From assembly GCA_020636075.1 (NCBI GenBank), contig JACJYO010000012.1, forward strand, positions 1-64,000: a stretch of 64,000 nt of DNA, read 5' to 3'. Positions 18,156-27,461 of this stretch are shown here, in pieces. This DNA is from Lewinellaceae bacterium. Lineage in GTDB: Bacteria; Bacteroidota; Bacteroidia; Chitinophagales; Saprospiraceae. A model generated the notes under the pieces. The model saw only the letters and a list, made by a program, of their open reading frames with translations. It made no database searches and was not told the origin of the DNA. The translations under genes were made by a program, and so were the position numbers. Position 1 is the stretch's first letter; every line of letters begins with the position of its first letter.

Positions 18156-18321
18156 ATTAAGTACTGTGACAAGATTATTGAATCATTTTGACCAAGCCAT
18201 TTTGTTGCTGATCAAGGCGCGAGCAACGCGAATACCCGGGGTCTTTTAGGAGTGAGCAACCTGAGCAGCGGCAAAAGGGCTGGTCATAAAGGGTTTGAAT
18301 AATCTTGTCACAGTACTTAAT
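18156..18321. repeat. MITE-like 166-bp inverted-repeat element
   Basis: Perfect 24-bp termini (18156-18179 and 18298-18321) enclose a non-coding core whose halves are themselves imperfectly complementary (TTTTGACCAAGCC against GGCTGGTCATAAA). No open frame is supported. The size and termini resemble a miniature inverted-repeat element. From 18322 to 18408 there are only words of the ACAGGATTAACATGATT type, similar to those near 41570-41610. Confidence 0.55.
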
Positions 18322-18408
18322 TAGTCCAGGTTGCGATCAATCTTTAGGGAGACAGATTTTTTATTTTTCAGACAGGATTAACATGATTTTACATGATCAA
18401 AACTTGAG

Positions 18409-19314
18409 TTAATTAATCCTCGAAAACAAAATTGCCGCTGCCTTTTCCGCCATCTGTTCGTTACTGTGCCGGGCGCCGGGTACCGTTTGGGTCCCAGTTA
18501 AACGGCCAACCTTCCCATTTTGCCTTGAAACTGCAAGCATCAAAAGGAGTGGCCCCGCTCAAACCTGTGCTGGCCCTGGCTTAGCGCTTCGGGGTTTGCC
18601 GCAGGCTTTCACCGCTGGTTTCCGTATCTGCCTCGCCTAATAAAATGTGCACCCGTTTGCTGAACGCATACTTCAGGTTGTCCGGATCAATGCCGGTACC
18701 GCCCAAGCCATATGGAAAACGGATGCTTTCGTCGGGCATGGTGTACCAACCGGCGTTGGCGCAAACGGCCCGTTTTACCCGGTTTTTTTCTTTAAAAATA
18801 AAAACGGTGCAGGAACTGGCTGCCGGCCGAATGGCCATAGATGCAATACTCTTGGCTACGATTACCCGTTTTTTGCGCACAACATCGAACAGCGGTTCAA
18901 TGAGTGAATACGACCAGTCGGGCTCGGGGTTAGTGGCCAGAATTTGGTCCAGCGAATCCAATTGAAACACATTCCCCAGATTAAACTGATCGCTGGTTGA
19001 GAAGCCGGCATCCTTAGCGAAATACGGCACTACGAGCAGGGCGTTGTACTGCTCCGCAATCGGGCTCCACACCGCATGATAACCTTCGGCGGCCCGGCTG
19101 GCGCCGTGGATCACGAATAAAACCGGCGAATCTTGATTGTAGTTTTTCGGGCGGTAGGTCAGTACGTTTATGGGGCGGTTGTAGTTGAGGCCTTTTGCTG
19201 GAACGTGAAACTGCCGGCTCCGGTGGGGATGGTTTGGGTGTTTCGGAGGGCTGTACAGCCGGAGATGGTGAGTGCTAGAAGGAAGATTGTTGGGAGAGCC
19301 TGGAGTGTTGGCAT
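18409..19314 (-). pseudogene. Alpha/beta hydrolase lipoprotein, broken by several frameshifts
   Basis: Read from 19314 the gene begins with a lipoprotein signal (MPTLQALPTIFLLALTISGC). The reading frame must then be changed repeatedly to follow one continuous hydrolase: YNRPINVLTYRPKNY, then FVIHGASRAAEGYHAVW, the nucleophile elbow YGHSAGSQFLHRF, ANAGWYTMPDESIRFPYGL, VHILLGEADT, and a tail ending NEQMAEKAAAILFSR. Each break sits at a homopolymer that looks one base short: 19193-19196, 18869-18874, 18794-18798, 18801-18804, 18591-18594, 18542-18545 and about 18486. The elbow is out of frame with both flanks, so no active enzyme can be made as written. Confidence 0.8.
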
Positions 19315-19445
19315 GTTGCTGTGTTTTTTTGTGTTTGAAATTGGGTTCAGCAATTTTTCAGGGAAAACACATAAACATAACGGTTTGGGGAAAGGCAGAA
19401 TAAAAAAGCCCCGCCATAAAAAAAAAATGACGAGACTTTCTCTCA

Positions 19446-19460
19446 GTGGCGGAGGCAGGA
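19446..19460. other. Candidate attachment-site copy (att)
   Basis: GTGGCGGAGGCAGGA is identical to 23169-23183, the 3' end of tRNA-fMet read on the plus strand. The pair bounds a 3.7-kb segment that has a tyrosine recombinase at its tRNA-proximal end. The copy also forms part of a local imperfect hairpin (to about 19475), so chance similarity cannot be fully excluded. The rest of the 19315-19557 gap holds only A/T-rich sequence. Confidence 0.5.
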
Positions 19461-19557
19461 AATACTCCTGCCACGATAACTCTCGATATCCAACTGTCAA
19501 TCAGGCGTTTGCCATACGATTGACCAGCTAAAGCATTCAGAGCATTGAGGTTTTTGG

Positions 19558-20300
19558 TTATTTTCCGTTCCACGGTTTATCCCGTTCTGTATCGAAACTC
19601 TCACTGCCCATGTAGCCGCAAACGCCCATGCGGGGGAGTTCACTACTGGAAATGCCGAATAATCCTCGAAATCCGGGCAGGTTTTCGCATGTTTTTTTCC
19701 ACAGGCGGTACAGAAAAACTGAGGTTCGTCGCCATAATGGATGGAGCAGAGCTGTACGGCCGGTTTCTTTCCGCAGTTGTCGCATATGATATGCAACGCT
19801 TCGTTGCGCGACATCAGCACGATGTTATCTTTCGAATCGAGCGGGTACTCACCCAGTACTTTTATCTCCAACCGGGTGGTGGAACCGAAATCGTATTCAT
19901 AAAGCAGCACTTGCCCGGTTTGGAACACGTTGCCCACGGGTTGTTCCACGTCTTCTCCAATGATGGCTTCGTCGTCCATCCAGTCGTATTCGTATTTGCG
20001 GCCCTTGATGTGGAACGAACTCAGATGGCCGCAACATTCCAGCCAGATCGCGCGCAAGAAATCATCAAGTTCAAAGATGGATGCTTCTCCATCTACCAGC
20101 AGGTGCAGGAAATACACCTTGCCCGCGACAAACCAGCCTTCCCCTGTCACGAGCAGGTGAAAAGCTTTTTTGCCGCCCCCTGGCAACTGTGTCGCTTTTT
20201 CGGACAAGTGTTTTTTTAAGTGGCGCGCCAGTGCGCGGCTGCTTAGCTTTTCGCTGCAGAAACTGCAAATGCCTTCGGAGAGGAGTGTGTCATTTTCCAT
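19558..20300 (-). pseudogene. pRiA4b ORF-3-like protein with C-terminal frameshift
   Basis: Starting at the Met at 20300 (MENDTLLSEGICSFCSEKL), about 220 residues read cleanly: a Cys-rich start (CSFC) and the family pattern VLLYEYDFGSTTRLEIKVLGEY. A Cys-rich tail (CDNCGKKP, CTACGKK) follows. The conserved ending VNSPRMGVCGYMGSESFD lies in another frame. The switch is at a run of five G on the plus strand (19632-19636), apparently one base short. As written the protein would instead read on to 19497 with unrelated residues. The pRiA4b ORF-3/IS1096 TnpR-like family is common on plasmids and mobile elements; its function is not established. Confidence 0.7.
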
Positions 20301-20340
20301 AAAATTCGCTGCTCTTAGACACAAGATACGGCGGTCTCAT

Positions 20341-21788
20341 TCAAAGCCCCACAAACAAATCATCCATCGTCAACGAAGCGTCCACCAGACCGAGGCTGTA
20401 TTGGTTTTGTTTCACACCAAAAGTGGTAATCATGGTCAGGAAGACCTGTTTCCGGGTGCGGGAGGCTTCCTTGAAAGCAGCCATTTTATTCCGGTAATCC
20501 ATTGCCATGGCTTTGTCTATGGTGACTTCGGCACCATAAAATTTAATTTCGCAAATATTGATCACATGGTCGTTGCGATCGATCAGCAGGTCGAACTGGA
20601 TGCCTTCTTCCTCCTCTGTTCCTTTTTTGAAAATGAGGAGGCGGTGGAGTAGACACCAGAAATGCCGAGCGCTTTTTGATTTGCGGGATATGCTTCAGAC
20701 AGATGCTTTCGAAGGCGTAACCGGCCCAGTTTTATATATGCTTGCGTTTTGCTCAATTGTTGCCAAATACCGGCGCCTTGCTGCCGGTTGCTTTCCATAA
20801 ACTGCAGATAAAAGAGGGAATATTCATCTGTCAGGCGGTACAAGGAGTCCTTTTTCTTCTTGCCAAATGGCTGGTATGTTGAAATAAACCCAGAGTGCAG
20901 TAGTTCTCCTATGACCGTCGATACGCCTCCGCCTTCTGAAAGGCGACTATTTTGCACAATTTCCGAGCGCGTCAAGCCTTTTTGTTTGCCCGTCAATGCC
21001 CGGATGATTTTGACATGCGTCTCTGAATTTTCAAACAGGGAAGCGTATAGTTTGGGAAACTCATCCCACAGCAATCCGTTTTCCGAAAAGCAGATAGCAT
21101 CTATGTTTTGAGCAGCGCTTTTCCCGGCTTCGATTTCATCCAGATAATGCGGGACGCCACCCATGGCCATGTAGATATGGAGGATTTGGTAACGGTCGAA
21201 GTTGAGGTTTTTGCCTTGAAAAAATGTTCTGTTTCTGCCAGGTCGAAAGGTTTCAGATAGATGCGTTTCGTGATGCGGTTGTGCAGCCCGCCTTTATGAT
21301 GAACTACGATTTTTTTTTATCATCCAGGATGCTGCCGAACCACAAATCACGACTACAATGGACTGATTTGTTGCCCAGGCTGTTCCAGAACCAAGCTCAA
21401 GCCTTTTAGAAAGCCTGATTTGTGTGTCGCCAGCCAGGGGAAGCTTCATCAAGGAATACAACCATTTTCCCCGGCTTTTTTTTTCAATTCCAGGAATTTG
21501 GACAACAGATAAAATGCTTCCAGCCAGTCTTTCGGCTCTGTTAATGGAAAATCTCCCCGGAGTATTTGGAAATCTGCACCATAAAATTCCGCAACTGTTC
21601 TCGGCGCGTGGCGTGCTGAATGCCGGTAATCTCAAAGTCTATCTGGCCCTCATAAACTGATTTCACCAAAAGGTCTTTCCGACCCTTCGCCTGCCAATGA
21701 CGGAAATCATTTCCGCCTTGGGCGACTGCATGGCATTCTCCAATATTTTCTTTTCTTCGGTCCTGCCAATTAAAGGAGGTTGTTTCAT
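20341..21788 (-). pseudogene. P-loop ATPase (AAA/DUF234-type), broken by frameshifts
   Basis: From the ATG at 21788 the product begins MKQPPLIGRTEEKKILENAM and reaches a Walker A-like GRRRVGKT. The frame is lost at 21668-21671, again at 21548-21551, and at a run of nine T (21476-21484). The Walker B-like VVFLDEA follows in another frame. The C-terminal half is readable (MGGVPHYLDEIE..., winged-helix ...GLTRSEIVQNSRLSEGGGVSTV...). The last part, ending LVDASLTMDDLFVGL, is in yet another frame. This matches the architecture of archaeal-type ATPases with a C-terminal DUF234-like nuclease-fold domain. It is non-functional as written. Confidence 0.75.
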
Positions 21789-21913
21789 GTAACAATAATA
21801 TTTGCAGTGAAATCAAGCCTTTTCGCAATCAATTAGAATTTATCCGCCGCGAAATCCATGTAAACATAGGTACTTTTCGCGAGCAATGGGAGTAAAGATT
21901 TAATAAAGCCCCT

Positions 21914-23066
21914 TCACGGCAGATCCACCTTCAACTCCCGAATCTGCTCATTAACCACCCCCAACCGCTTAACATACCGCTGAAACATCTCCAAACTAGT
22001 ATGCCGGAAGTGCCGCATGGCGCTTTCCACATCCACCCCGTTTTCCAGAAGGTAAAGCGCCAACGTGTCTTTCAGCGAGTACAGCGACAAGCCTTTGATG
22101 TGCTGTAGGGCGCCTTGCCGGTGCAGGCGGAGGAGCACTTGCCGGAACCGGTTCGACAGGGTGTTTACGCCGACCCGTTCAGGACCGGGCAAAAAGTCCC
22201 GGTTGTGCCGACCTTTTGCCCTGCCGAAAACGTAGTAGTTCTCCGGGTACTGATCCAGGTTGAACGCTGCCAGGTGTGGGATAATTTGTTTTGGGATAGT
22301 CACCACCGAGTTCCGCCGGTTTTTTGACTGATCTCCGGAAAAGACCACAATGCCTTTTTCAGGTCGATATTCCGGATGCGCAATTCCCGGATCTCGCCAG
22401 GCCGGATAGCCAGGTAGCCCAGCAGAAGGTACACCAGCCATAGCGGCCGGTCATTTTCCATCAGGTACTTAGCCAAAACGCGCTGCTCTTTCTGACTGAA
22501 GGGCCGCCGCATCGGATCGGCCACTGGTCGGTCTTGAATGCGTTTTACAAAATTTTCTTCGAGGTAGCTTCGCTGCACTAGTTCTGAAAAAAGCGAGCGC
22601 AGGTTGTTCTTCCGGGTATTGTGGGTGCTGTTGCGGATTTTCAGTTTGACGATGGTGTAGTCGAAATAAGCCTGGATATGCTCGAACTCGAGTTGCCCGC
22701 AGCGCAAGTTCTGCCAGCCGCGGGATTCAAAAAATTCGCCCAGCCACCGGGTGGTCTCTGCAAAGGTTTTATTGGTTTTGCCTTATTGCTGTGCTTGAGT
22801 TCCACCGCCAACTGCAAGGCTTCCAGGAACCGGGTCTGTGCCGGACTGCTTACGGGCGGACACAGATTGACGTAAATCTCCTTGACCATTTGCTTGGCCA
22901 CTAGCTCCCGTTCTGCTAAATCCGAGATGGTATTGAGGTCGGTACCGTCGCTGGTTCGGCTGCGGCGTACGCGCTTGCGCGTGCCCTTGACATCGATGTA
23001 ATACTCGATGTACCAGGCCATTCCCTTCTTAATAACTGGTTGAAACAGATCTTTCTTGGTAGGCAT
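21914..23066 (-). pseudogene. Tyrosine recombinase/integrase, broken by two frameshifts
   Basis: From the Met at 23066 (MPTKKDLFQPVIKKGMAWYI) the N-terminal arm-binding region reads to about 22780. A one-base loss in a T run (22776-22779) shifts the frame into the core-binding domain (TFAETTRWLGEFFESRGW). A second loss (22354-22358) follows the first catalytic Arg region (AIRPGEIRELRIRNIDLKK). The last frame carries the rest of the active site: LYSLKDTLALYL and RHFRHTSLEMFQRYV with the nucleophile Tyr. Family assignment is clear. It lies ~100 bp from tRNA-fMet, oriented away from it, as expected for a tRNA-targeting element. Confidence 0.8.
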
Positions 23067-23169
23067 TTTTTTTCTTCCGACGCAAACAGGTCTGCCAAAT
23101 GATTTGGCAGACCTGCGAGCCGAAAGAAATGTAACTGTTTGAAATACAGTTGCTTCGATCTGAGATTTG

Positions 23170-23242
<73 letters not shown>

Positions 23243-23254
23243 ATTTAGCGGCTG

Positions 23255-23262
23255 CAAAGGTA
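23255..23262 (-). promoter_or_regulatory. -7 promoter box of tRNA-fMet
   Basis: On the minus strand TACCTTTG fits TAnnTTTG exactly and ends 12 bp before the tRNA 5' end, a suitable distance for a start site just upstream of the mature tRNA. Confidence 0.6.
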
Positions 23263-23331
23263 CAATAAATCATCCCGAAAAACCCAGGCCGGTCTAATTA
23301 TATTTTAAAAAAAACAGACCTTTGCCGCCCT

Positions 23332-24135
23332 ATGCAGACCTGGCTCTCTTTCCATATACACCCCCATGAAACCCTCGATGTTTTCCTCGCCCGCGGTGTT
23401 CGTCCGTTTTTAGCCCAACACATTTGGCCCGTCCAACAAGCCCGTGCCTTCTTCATCCGGTACGAAGACGAAAACGGCCCGCACATCCGCCTGCGCCTCC
23501 GCGGCGACGAATCGGTGCTCCGGCCAGCCCTGCAGGACTGGTTCGACGAACGCGGCACCGTGGAAGAATTTCCCTACCAGGCCGAAGCCGAGCGCTTTGG
23601 CGGCGAGGAAGCGCTCAAGTGGGCGGAAGAATATTTCCACCTCTCCACCCGGGTCGTGCTCGACCGGCTCAACCGCCCGTACACCTACGGCGACGCTATG
23701 TTCGACGCCCTGCGCATGCATGTGATCACGGCTTTTTCGGCCGGTTGGAACCGCGAAAAAAGTTCCTGGTATTTCGAAAACCTCTGCCGCCAATGGATCG
23801 ACCTGTTTTTCCAGGCAACAAGCGAGGCCTCAAACGGCGAATCCAATTGGCAGGACTCCCTGCTCCAGGACTTTGAGGAAAGTTTCACCGCCCAACGGGA
23901 AGAACTTCGCCTGGCAGTTGTCGAACTCTGGACAGCGCTTGAAAAAGGCAAATTTGACGAGGAGCAACCCGAGTGGCTGCGCTGGCTGCGGGGCAATCAA
24001 CTCCTCCTCCCGGAATTCGGCGATGAAGCCCTGGAGAAAAGCCTGCCCAGCCTGCTACACCTTACCAACAACCGCTTGGGCATCAATAACCAGGACGAGG
24101 TGTACCTGAATTTTTTACTCTGGAAAACCCTGTAA
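23332..24135 (+). CDS. Stand-alone thiopeptide-type bacteriocin biosynthesis domain protein
   Basis: The 267-residue protein matches the C-terminal (SpaB_C, 'thiopeptide-type bacteriocin biosynthesis') domain of lantibiotic dehydratases. It starts WLSFHIHPHETLDVFLARGVRPF, continues ARAFFIRYEDENGPHIRLRLRGD and FPYQAEAERFGGEEALKWAE, and ends LLHLTNNRLGINNQDEVYLNFLLW. In LanB enzymes this domain catalyses glutamate elimination from glutamylated Ser/Thr. No large N-terminal glutamylation domain, precursor peptide, cyclase or transporter is seen nearby. The natural substrate is therefore open. The stop codon TAA lies inside the repeat at 24132. Confidence 0.82.
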   Translation: MQTWLSFHIHPHETLDVFLARGVRPFLAQHIWPVQQARAFFIRYEDENGPHIRLRLRGDESVLRPALQDWFDERGTVEEFPYQAEAERFGGEEALKWAEEYFHLSTRVVLDRLNRPYTYGDAMFDALRMHVITAFSAGWNREKSSWYFENLCRQWIDLFFQATSEASNGESNWQDSLLQDFEESFTAQREELRLAVVELWTALEKGKFDEEQPEWLRWLRGNQLLLPEFGDEALEKSLPSLLHLTNNRLGINNQDEVYLNFLLWKTL

Positions 24136-24258
24136 CGCGAACTGGTAGTTCGCGTAAAAAAGCAAACGGCAGTTTGCGCCACTTTTCAAAAGCTGCACAA
24201 ACTGCCGTTTGCTTGTGAACATTGTTCCTGTTTTCCGCGAACTACCAGTTCGCGTTAC
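24132..24258. repeat. Double GTAA palindrome holding both convergent stop codons
   Basis: GTAACGCGAAC-TGGTA-GTTCGCG occurs at 24132-24154 and, inverted, at 24236-24258. Between them are a second inverted pair (24160-24176 with 24198-24214) and a short loop. The TAA of the left copy is the stop codon of the gene at 23332; the TAA of the right copy is the stop of the outer-membrane protein gene. It probably works as a bidirectional terminator. Confidence 0.9.
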
Positions 24259-25622
24259 TCAAACCGGCGCTTGTAAAACCAGGAATTGTCGTTAAACGTA
24301 TACCCGAGCGTAAACCGGTAGTACGTTTCCTGAATGGGCGAATCGGCGCCCAGCCTGCCAATTTCCACCGCGAAATTGACAAAGGAGGTCTGCTGGCGCG
24401 GCATGATCACCGGAAAGCCCAGGCCCAAGGTCAGGCCGATATCGTCTAGACCGATGCCCTTGACCGCCAGTGGGTCCTTGACCACCCGAGGGTCCTGACG
24501 ATAATACGCGCCCGCCCGCAAGCGAATGCGTTTTGCGTAGTTGTTATACGACGAATAGTCTGGAATATATTCCACACCCGCTGAGAAGGCGGATGTATTC
24601 CGGTACTCGGCATCATTCGGGCGCGCCTCATTTTTGAAAGAAGACCAGCCCTCGTAATTGTACTGCGCACCCAAGCGGAGCTTGTTGGCTACCACATACT
24701 GCACCCCAATCCCAAAACCTGCCGGAAGAGTAATTTTCCGTTCCACACCCGACTCAAACAACAAGGTATCCGCACTTTCGTACTGGCCATTGGACAGGCG
24801 CCCACGACTGCGCAAGAAAATCTGGTCTGCCGTGCTGTTGATTTTGTGGCTGCCTTCTCCCGTGAGACCGATGGTAACATAACGGACGGGCAGCGTCTTG
24901 TCGTTTTCGCTGTATTTCAGCACGATATCGTGTTGCACGCCAAGGTTCCACATAAAGCCGCTCATGCGAATATCGTCGCGGCTGGTATTGGCAAACGTGG
25001 GTAGCGAGTCGATAAAAAAGGTGGAACTTTCGTAGGTGTTCTTGCCAAACAGCCAGCCGATGTTCAGACCCACTGCCGTGTTTTTATATTTCACCGCATT
25101 ACTCCAGGTAAACTGATACGTGCCGCCGTTCCCTTCAAAAACACTTTGCACATCACCAACCGGCCCTTGTGGCGGACCGACAATGGTATCGCGGGATACG
25201 ACGTTGTAGCCTACCAGTGTTTTGGGGGTAAGCGCCATCCCCATGCCAAACTGCCAGGGTGACTTGCGCTTGTCCAACACCTCGTTGATCGGGCTGCGCA
25301 ATGGAAATCCCAAAGCCAGGTACGACAGGTTTCCGCTCCAGTTGTTCCGCGATTCCGTGTCTGTTTTGTAGTAACTGTTTTTGGCATACATGCCGCCTTC
25401 CAGCGTGGTGGCGCGCAGGTAGGCATACGATGCGGGATTTACCAGGCTCAGGTGAAACGGATCGTGAAAGGCAACTGCCTGGCCCCCAAATCCGGCTTGA
25501 GCCGCAAAAAACTGGTTGAGCGGATCACCAATGCCATAGCGTGAGTAGGGGGAGTTCTGTTTGGGTTGGGCGATCAGCGCCGCTGCAAAAAGAAGAAAAA
25601 AGAGACTCAGTTTTAGCTTCAT
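24255..25622 (-). CDS. Outer-membrane beta-barrel protein
   Basis: With the start at the Met of MKLKLSLFFLLFAAALIAQ (25622) the protein has 455 residues and a clear signal peptide. An earlier in-frame start would overlap coaX. The mature protein begins PKQNSPYSRYGIGDPLNQF, typical of a Bacteroidota outer-membrane family often found beside coaX. It continues with alternating beta-strands (RLGAQYNYEGWSSF, then RIRLRAGAYYRQDPRVV) and ends in aromatic strand residues (YRFTLGYTFNDNSWFYKRRFE). A barrel related to FadL/PorV-type proteins is inferred; the substrate is unknown. Confidence 0.75.
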   Translation of the reverse strand: MKLKLSLFFLLFAAALIAQPKQNSPYSRYGIGDPLNQFFAAQAGFGGQAVAFHDPFHLSLVNPASYAYLRATTLEGGMYAKNSYYKTDTESRNNWSGNLSYLALGFPLRSPINEVLDKRKSPWQFGMGMALTPKTLVGYNVVSRDTIVGPPQGPVGDVQSVFEGNGGTYQFTWSNAVKYKNTAVGLNIGWLFGKNTYESSTFFIDSLPTFANTSRDDIRMSGFMWNLGVQHDIVLKYSENDKTLPVRYVTIGLTGEGSHKINSTADQIFLRSRGRLSNGQYESADTLLFESGVERKITLPAGFGIGVQYVVANKLRLGAQYNYEGWSSFKNEARPNDAEYRNTSAFSAGVEYIPDYSSYNNYAKRIRLRAGAYYRQDPRVVKDPLAVKGIGLDDIGLTLGLGFPVIMPRQQTSFVNFAVEIGRLGADSPIQETYYRFTLGYTFNDNSWFYKRRFE

Positions 25623-25644
25623 CGAAGAGTGCGTTATCCGGAAT

Positions 25645-26388
25645 TCAGGGTATAAGATTTTGGTTATCATTGTATTGTAAAATATGGTTCAGTCCGTGTA
25701 ATACTAAATGTGGTTCAATATGCAACCGGGGCACTGGCAAATGGGGTTCAAAAAACGCAGCATCACCACCGGTTAAGATCACTTGCAGGGATTCGAACGC
25801 CTTTCCAAACAACTGCACAAAGCCCAAAATTTCAAGCGCCGCGCCACGCAAAGCCCCATTTTGCAAGGCCGTTTCAGTGCTGTAGCCTACCGTTTCCGCC
25901 GGCATAACCACCGGTACCTGCGGCAATCGCGCCGTAAAGGTATGCATAGCCCGGATGCGCATAGCTGCCCCGGGTGCAATATTCCCGCCGGCGTAGGTAT
26001 CTCCCCCTTCAAGCAGATCGTATTTTATGCAGGTGCCACAGTCGATCACCATACAATTTTGTCCGGGAAACAAGGCTTGCGCCCCGGCCACAGCTGCTAT
26101 TCGGTCGCGCCCCAGGGTTTCCGGCGTTCGGTAGGAATTCCGGAACGGCAGGGGCGTTTCGTGGGTCAATTCCAGCACAACCGGAAAAACTTCGGCCAGA
26201 TTGCGCCGGGTTTCCGGGTCGGGCAAAGCCACCGACGCCAGGATGACGCGATCCACCCCGGCTTGGTTGCCATACGACACCAGTTCCTCTAACGTCCAAG
26301 CCGTCCAAATCGCTTGCTCGACCAAACGATTCCCGTCAAAAAGCCCCAGTTTGGTGCGGGTGTTACCGATGTCTAGTGCCAGATTCAA
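25645..26388 (-). CDS. coaX: Type III pantothenate kinase
   Basis: This 247-residue cytoplasmic enzyme phosphorylates pantothenate, the first step of CoA synthesis. The N-terminal phosphate loop is LALDIGNTRTKLGLFDGN. Further conserved stretches are TLGRDRIAAVAGA, VIDCGTCIKYDL, and GGNIAPGAAMRIRAMHTFTARLP; ILTGGDAAFF comes near the end. It ends 22 bp before the outer-membrane protein start, so the two are probably co-transcribed. A GTAA-type palindrome lies in its leader (26414-26436). Confidence 0.93.
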   Translation of the reverse strand: MNLALDIGNTRTKLGLFDGNRLVEQAIWTAWTLEELVSYGNQAGVDRVILASVALPDPETRRNLAEVFPVVLELTHETPLPFRNSYRTPETLGRDRIAAVAGAQALFPGQNCMVIDCGTCIKYDLLEGGDTYAGGNIAPGAAMRIRAMHTFTARLPQVPVVMPAETVGYSTETALQNGALRGAALEILGFVQLFGKAFESLQVILTGGDAAFFEPHLPVPRLHIEPHLVLHGLNHILQYNDNQNLIP

Positions 26389-26413
26389 GAGTCAAATTGT
26401 TCGCCAAAAACGG

Positions 26414-26436
26414 CACGCACCGGAGGTGCGTGTTAC
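26414..26436 (-). repeat. GTAA-type palindrome with a different stem
   Basis: On the minus strand it reads GTAA-CACGCAC-CTCCG-GTGCGTG: the same layout (GTAA, 7-bp stem, 5-nt loop) as the copies at 24132, 48285, 50654 and 52103 but with another stem. It sits in the coaX leader. Confidence 0.7.
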
Positions 26437-26513
26437 AAATCCGCGAAGGTACGCCAGTACAGACGAAAATTTGTGTTTTGAACAAAATCCACTTGGGCAG
26501 GCCAACTTGCCCC

Positions 26514-26550
26514 AAAAAAATGGAGCCATCCGAAAACCGGATGACTCCAT
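26514..26550 (-). terminator. Rho-independent terminator of rpoD
   Basis: On the minus strand a 13-bp stem (one mismatch) around a short loop (26520-26550) is followed by a run of seven T. It starts 41 bp after the rpoD stop. Confidence 0.85.
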
Positions 26551-26591
26551 ACCATATCTCATGAAATGATTTTCCAGAATTTTCTGCCCGA

Positions 26592-27461
26592 TCAACCCAA
26601 ATACGACTTCAGTGCATTTCGGTTGTAGGCTTTGCGCAGGCGGCGAATAGCGCGCTCTTTGATTTGGCGCACCCGCTCGCGGGTCAGGCCATACAATTCG
26701 CCAATTTCTTCCAGGGTAAGCGGCTTGTAACCATTCAACCCGTAGTAGGATGCGATCACCTCCACTTCCCGGGGCGATAAAATGGACAAGCCCTGGGCTA
26801 CTTCTTCGCGAAGCGATTCCGCCATCAACTCCAGATCGGGCTCCTGCGAATCCTCAGGCATAAAAACATCGAGCATCGTGGCTTCACCTTCCTCGGTGTT
26901 GGAAAGCGGCGCATCGAACGACACGTGCCGCATGGTGCTGCGCATCATGGTTTGCACCTCCCGCGGCGTCATATCGAGCAATTCAGCCAACTCATCATTC
27001 GTTGGTTCGCGCTCAAACTCCTGCACAAAAGAAATGTAAGCCTCATTCACCTTGTTGTACGAACCGACCTTGTTCAACGGCATCCGCACAATCCGGCTGT
27101 TTTCCACGATAGCCTGCAGAATGCTCTGCCGGATCCACCAAACGGCATAAGAAATAAACTTAAATCCTTTGGTTTCATCAAAACGCTTGGCTGCCTTCAT
27201 CAGGCCAACGTTGCCTTCGTTGATCAGATCGGAAAGTGAGAGCCCCTGGTTTTGGTACTGTTTGGCTACCGAGACAACGAAGCGCAGGTTTGAACGGGTC
27301 ATTTTGTCCAAAGCCTCCTGGTCGCCCTCCCGGATCCGACGGGCCAACTCGGCCTCCTCGTCCCCTACCAACATTGGAATTTTACCAATATCCGTAAGGT
27401 ATTTATCCAGCGCAAGACTCTCGCGCGTGGTAATTTTGTGGGTGATTTTTAACTGACGCAT
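26592..27461 (-). CDS. rpoD: Primary sigma factor RpoD (short Bacteroidota type)
   Basis: The 289-residue protein starting MRQLKITHKITTRESLALDKYL has the length of the Bacteroidota primary sigma factor, which lacks the long N-terminal region 1.1 of enterobacterial sigma-70. Region 2 (DLINEGNVGLMKAAKRFDE, then FISYAVWWIRQSI), region 3 (NKVGSYNKVNEAYISFVQEF) and region 4 (TLEEIGELYGLTRERVRQI) are all present. It recognises TAnnTTTG-type promoters such as those noted at 10744, 23255 and 47762. An 8-codon upstream extension is possible but less typical. Confidence 0.95.
   Translation of the reverse strand: MRQLKITHKITTRESLALDKYLTDIGKIPMLVGDEEAELARRIREGDQEALDKMTRSNLRFVVSVAKQYQNQGLSLSDLINEGNVGLMKAAKRFDETKGFKFISYAVWWIRQSILQAIVENSRIVRMPLNKVGSYNKVNEAYISFVQEFEREPTNDELAELLDMTPREVQTMMRSTMRHVSFDAPLSNTEEGEATMLDVFMPEDSQEPDLELMAESLREEVAQGLSILSPREVEVIASYYGLNGYKPLTLEEIGELYGLTRERVRQIKERAIRRLRKAYNRNALKSYLG

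Noticed and set aside
19558..21788. Toxin-antitoxin or defence pair formed by the pRiA4b-like and ATPase genes
   Set aside because: Both are broken, and nothing in their motifs identifies a toxin, nuclease active site or immunity function beyond general family resemblance.
18409..23066. Programmed frameshifting in the accessory genes
   Set aside because: There are too many shifts, at unrelated homopolymers and in unrelated families, with no slippery heptamer plus pseudoknot pattern.
26443..26451. -7 promoter box for coaX (TACCTTCG on the minus strand)
   Set aside because: One mismatch at a key position and no -33 element; too weak to list as a feature.
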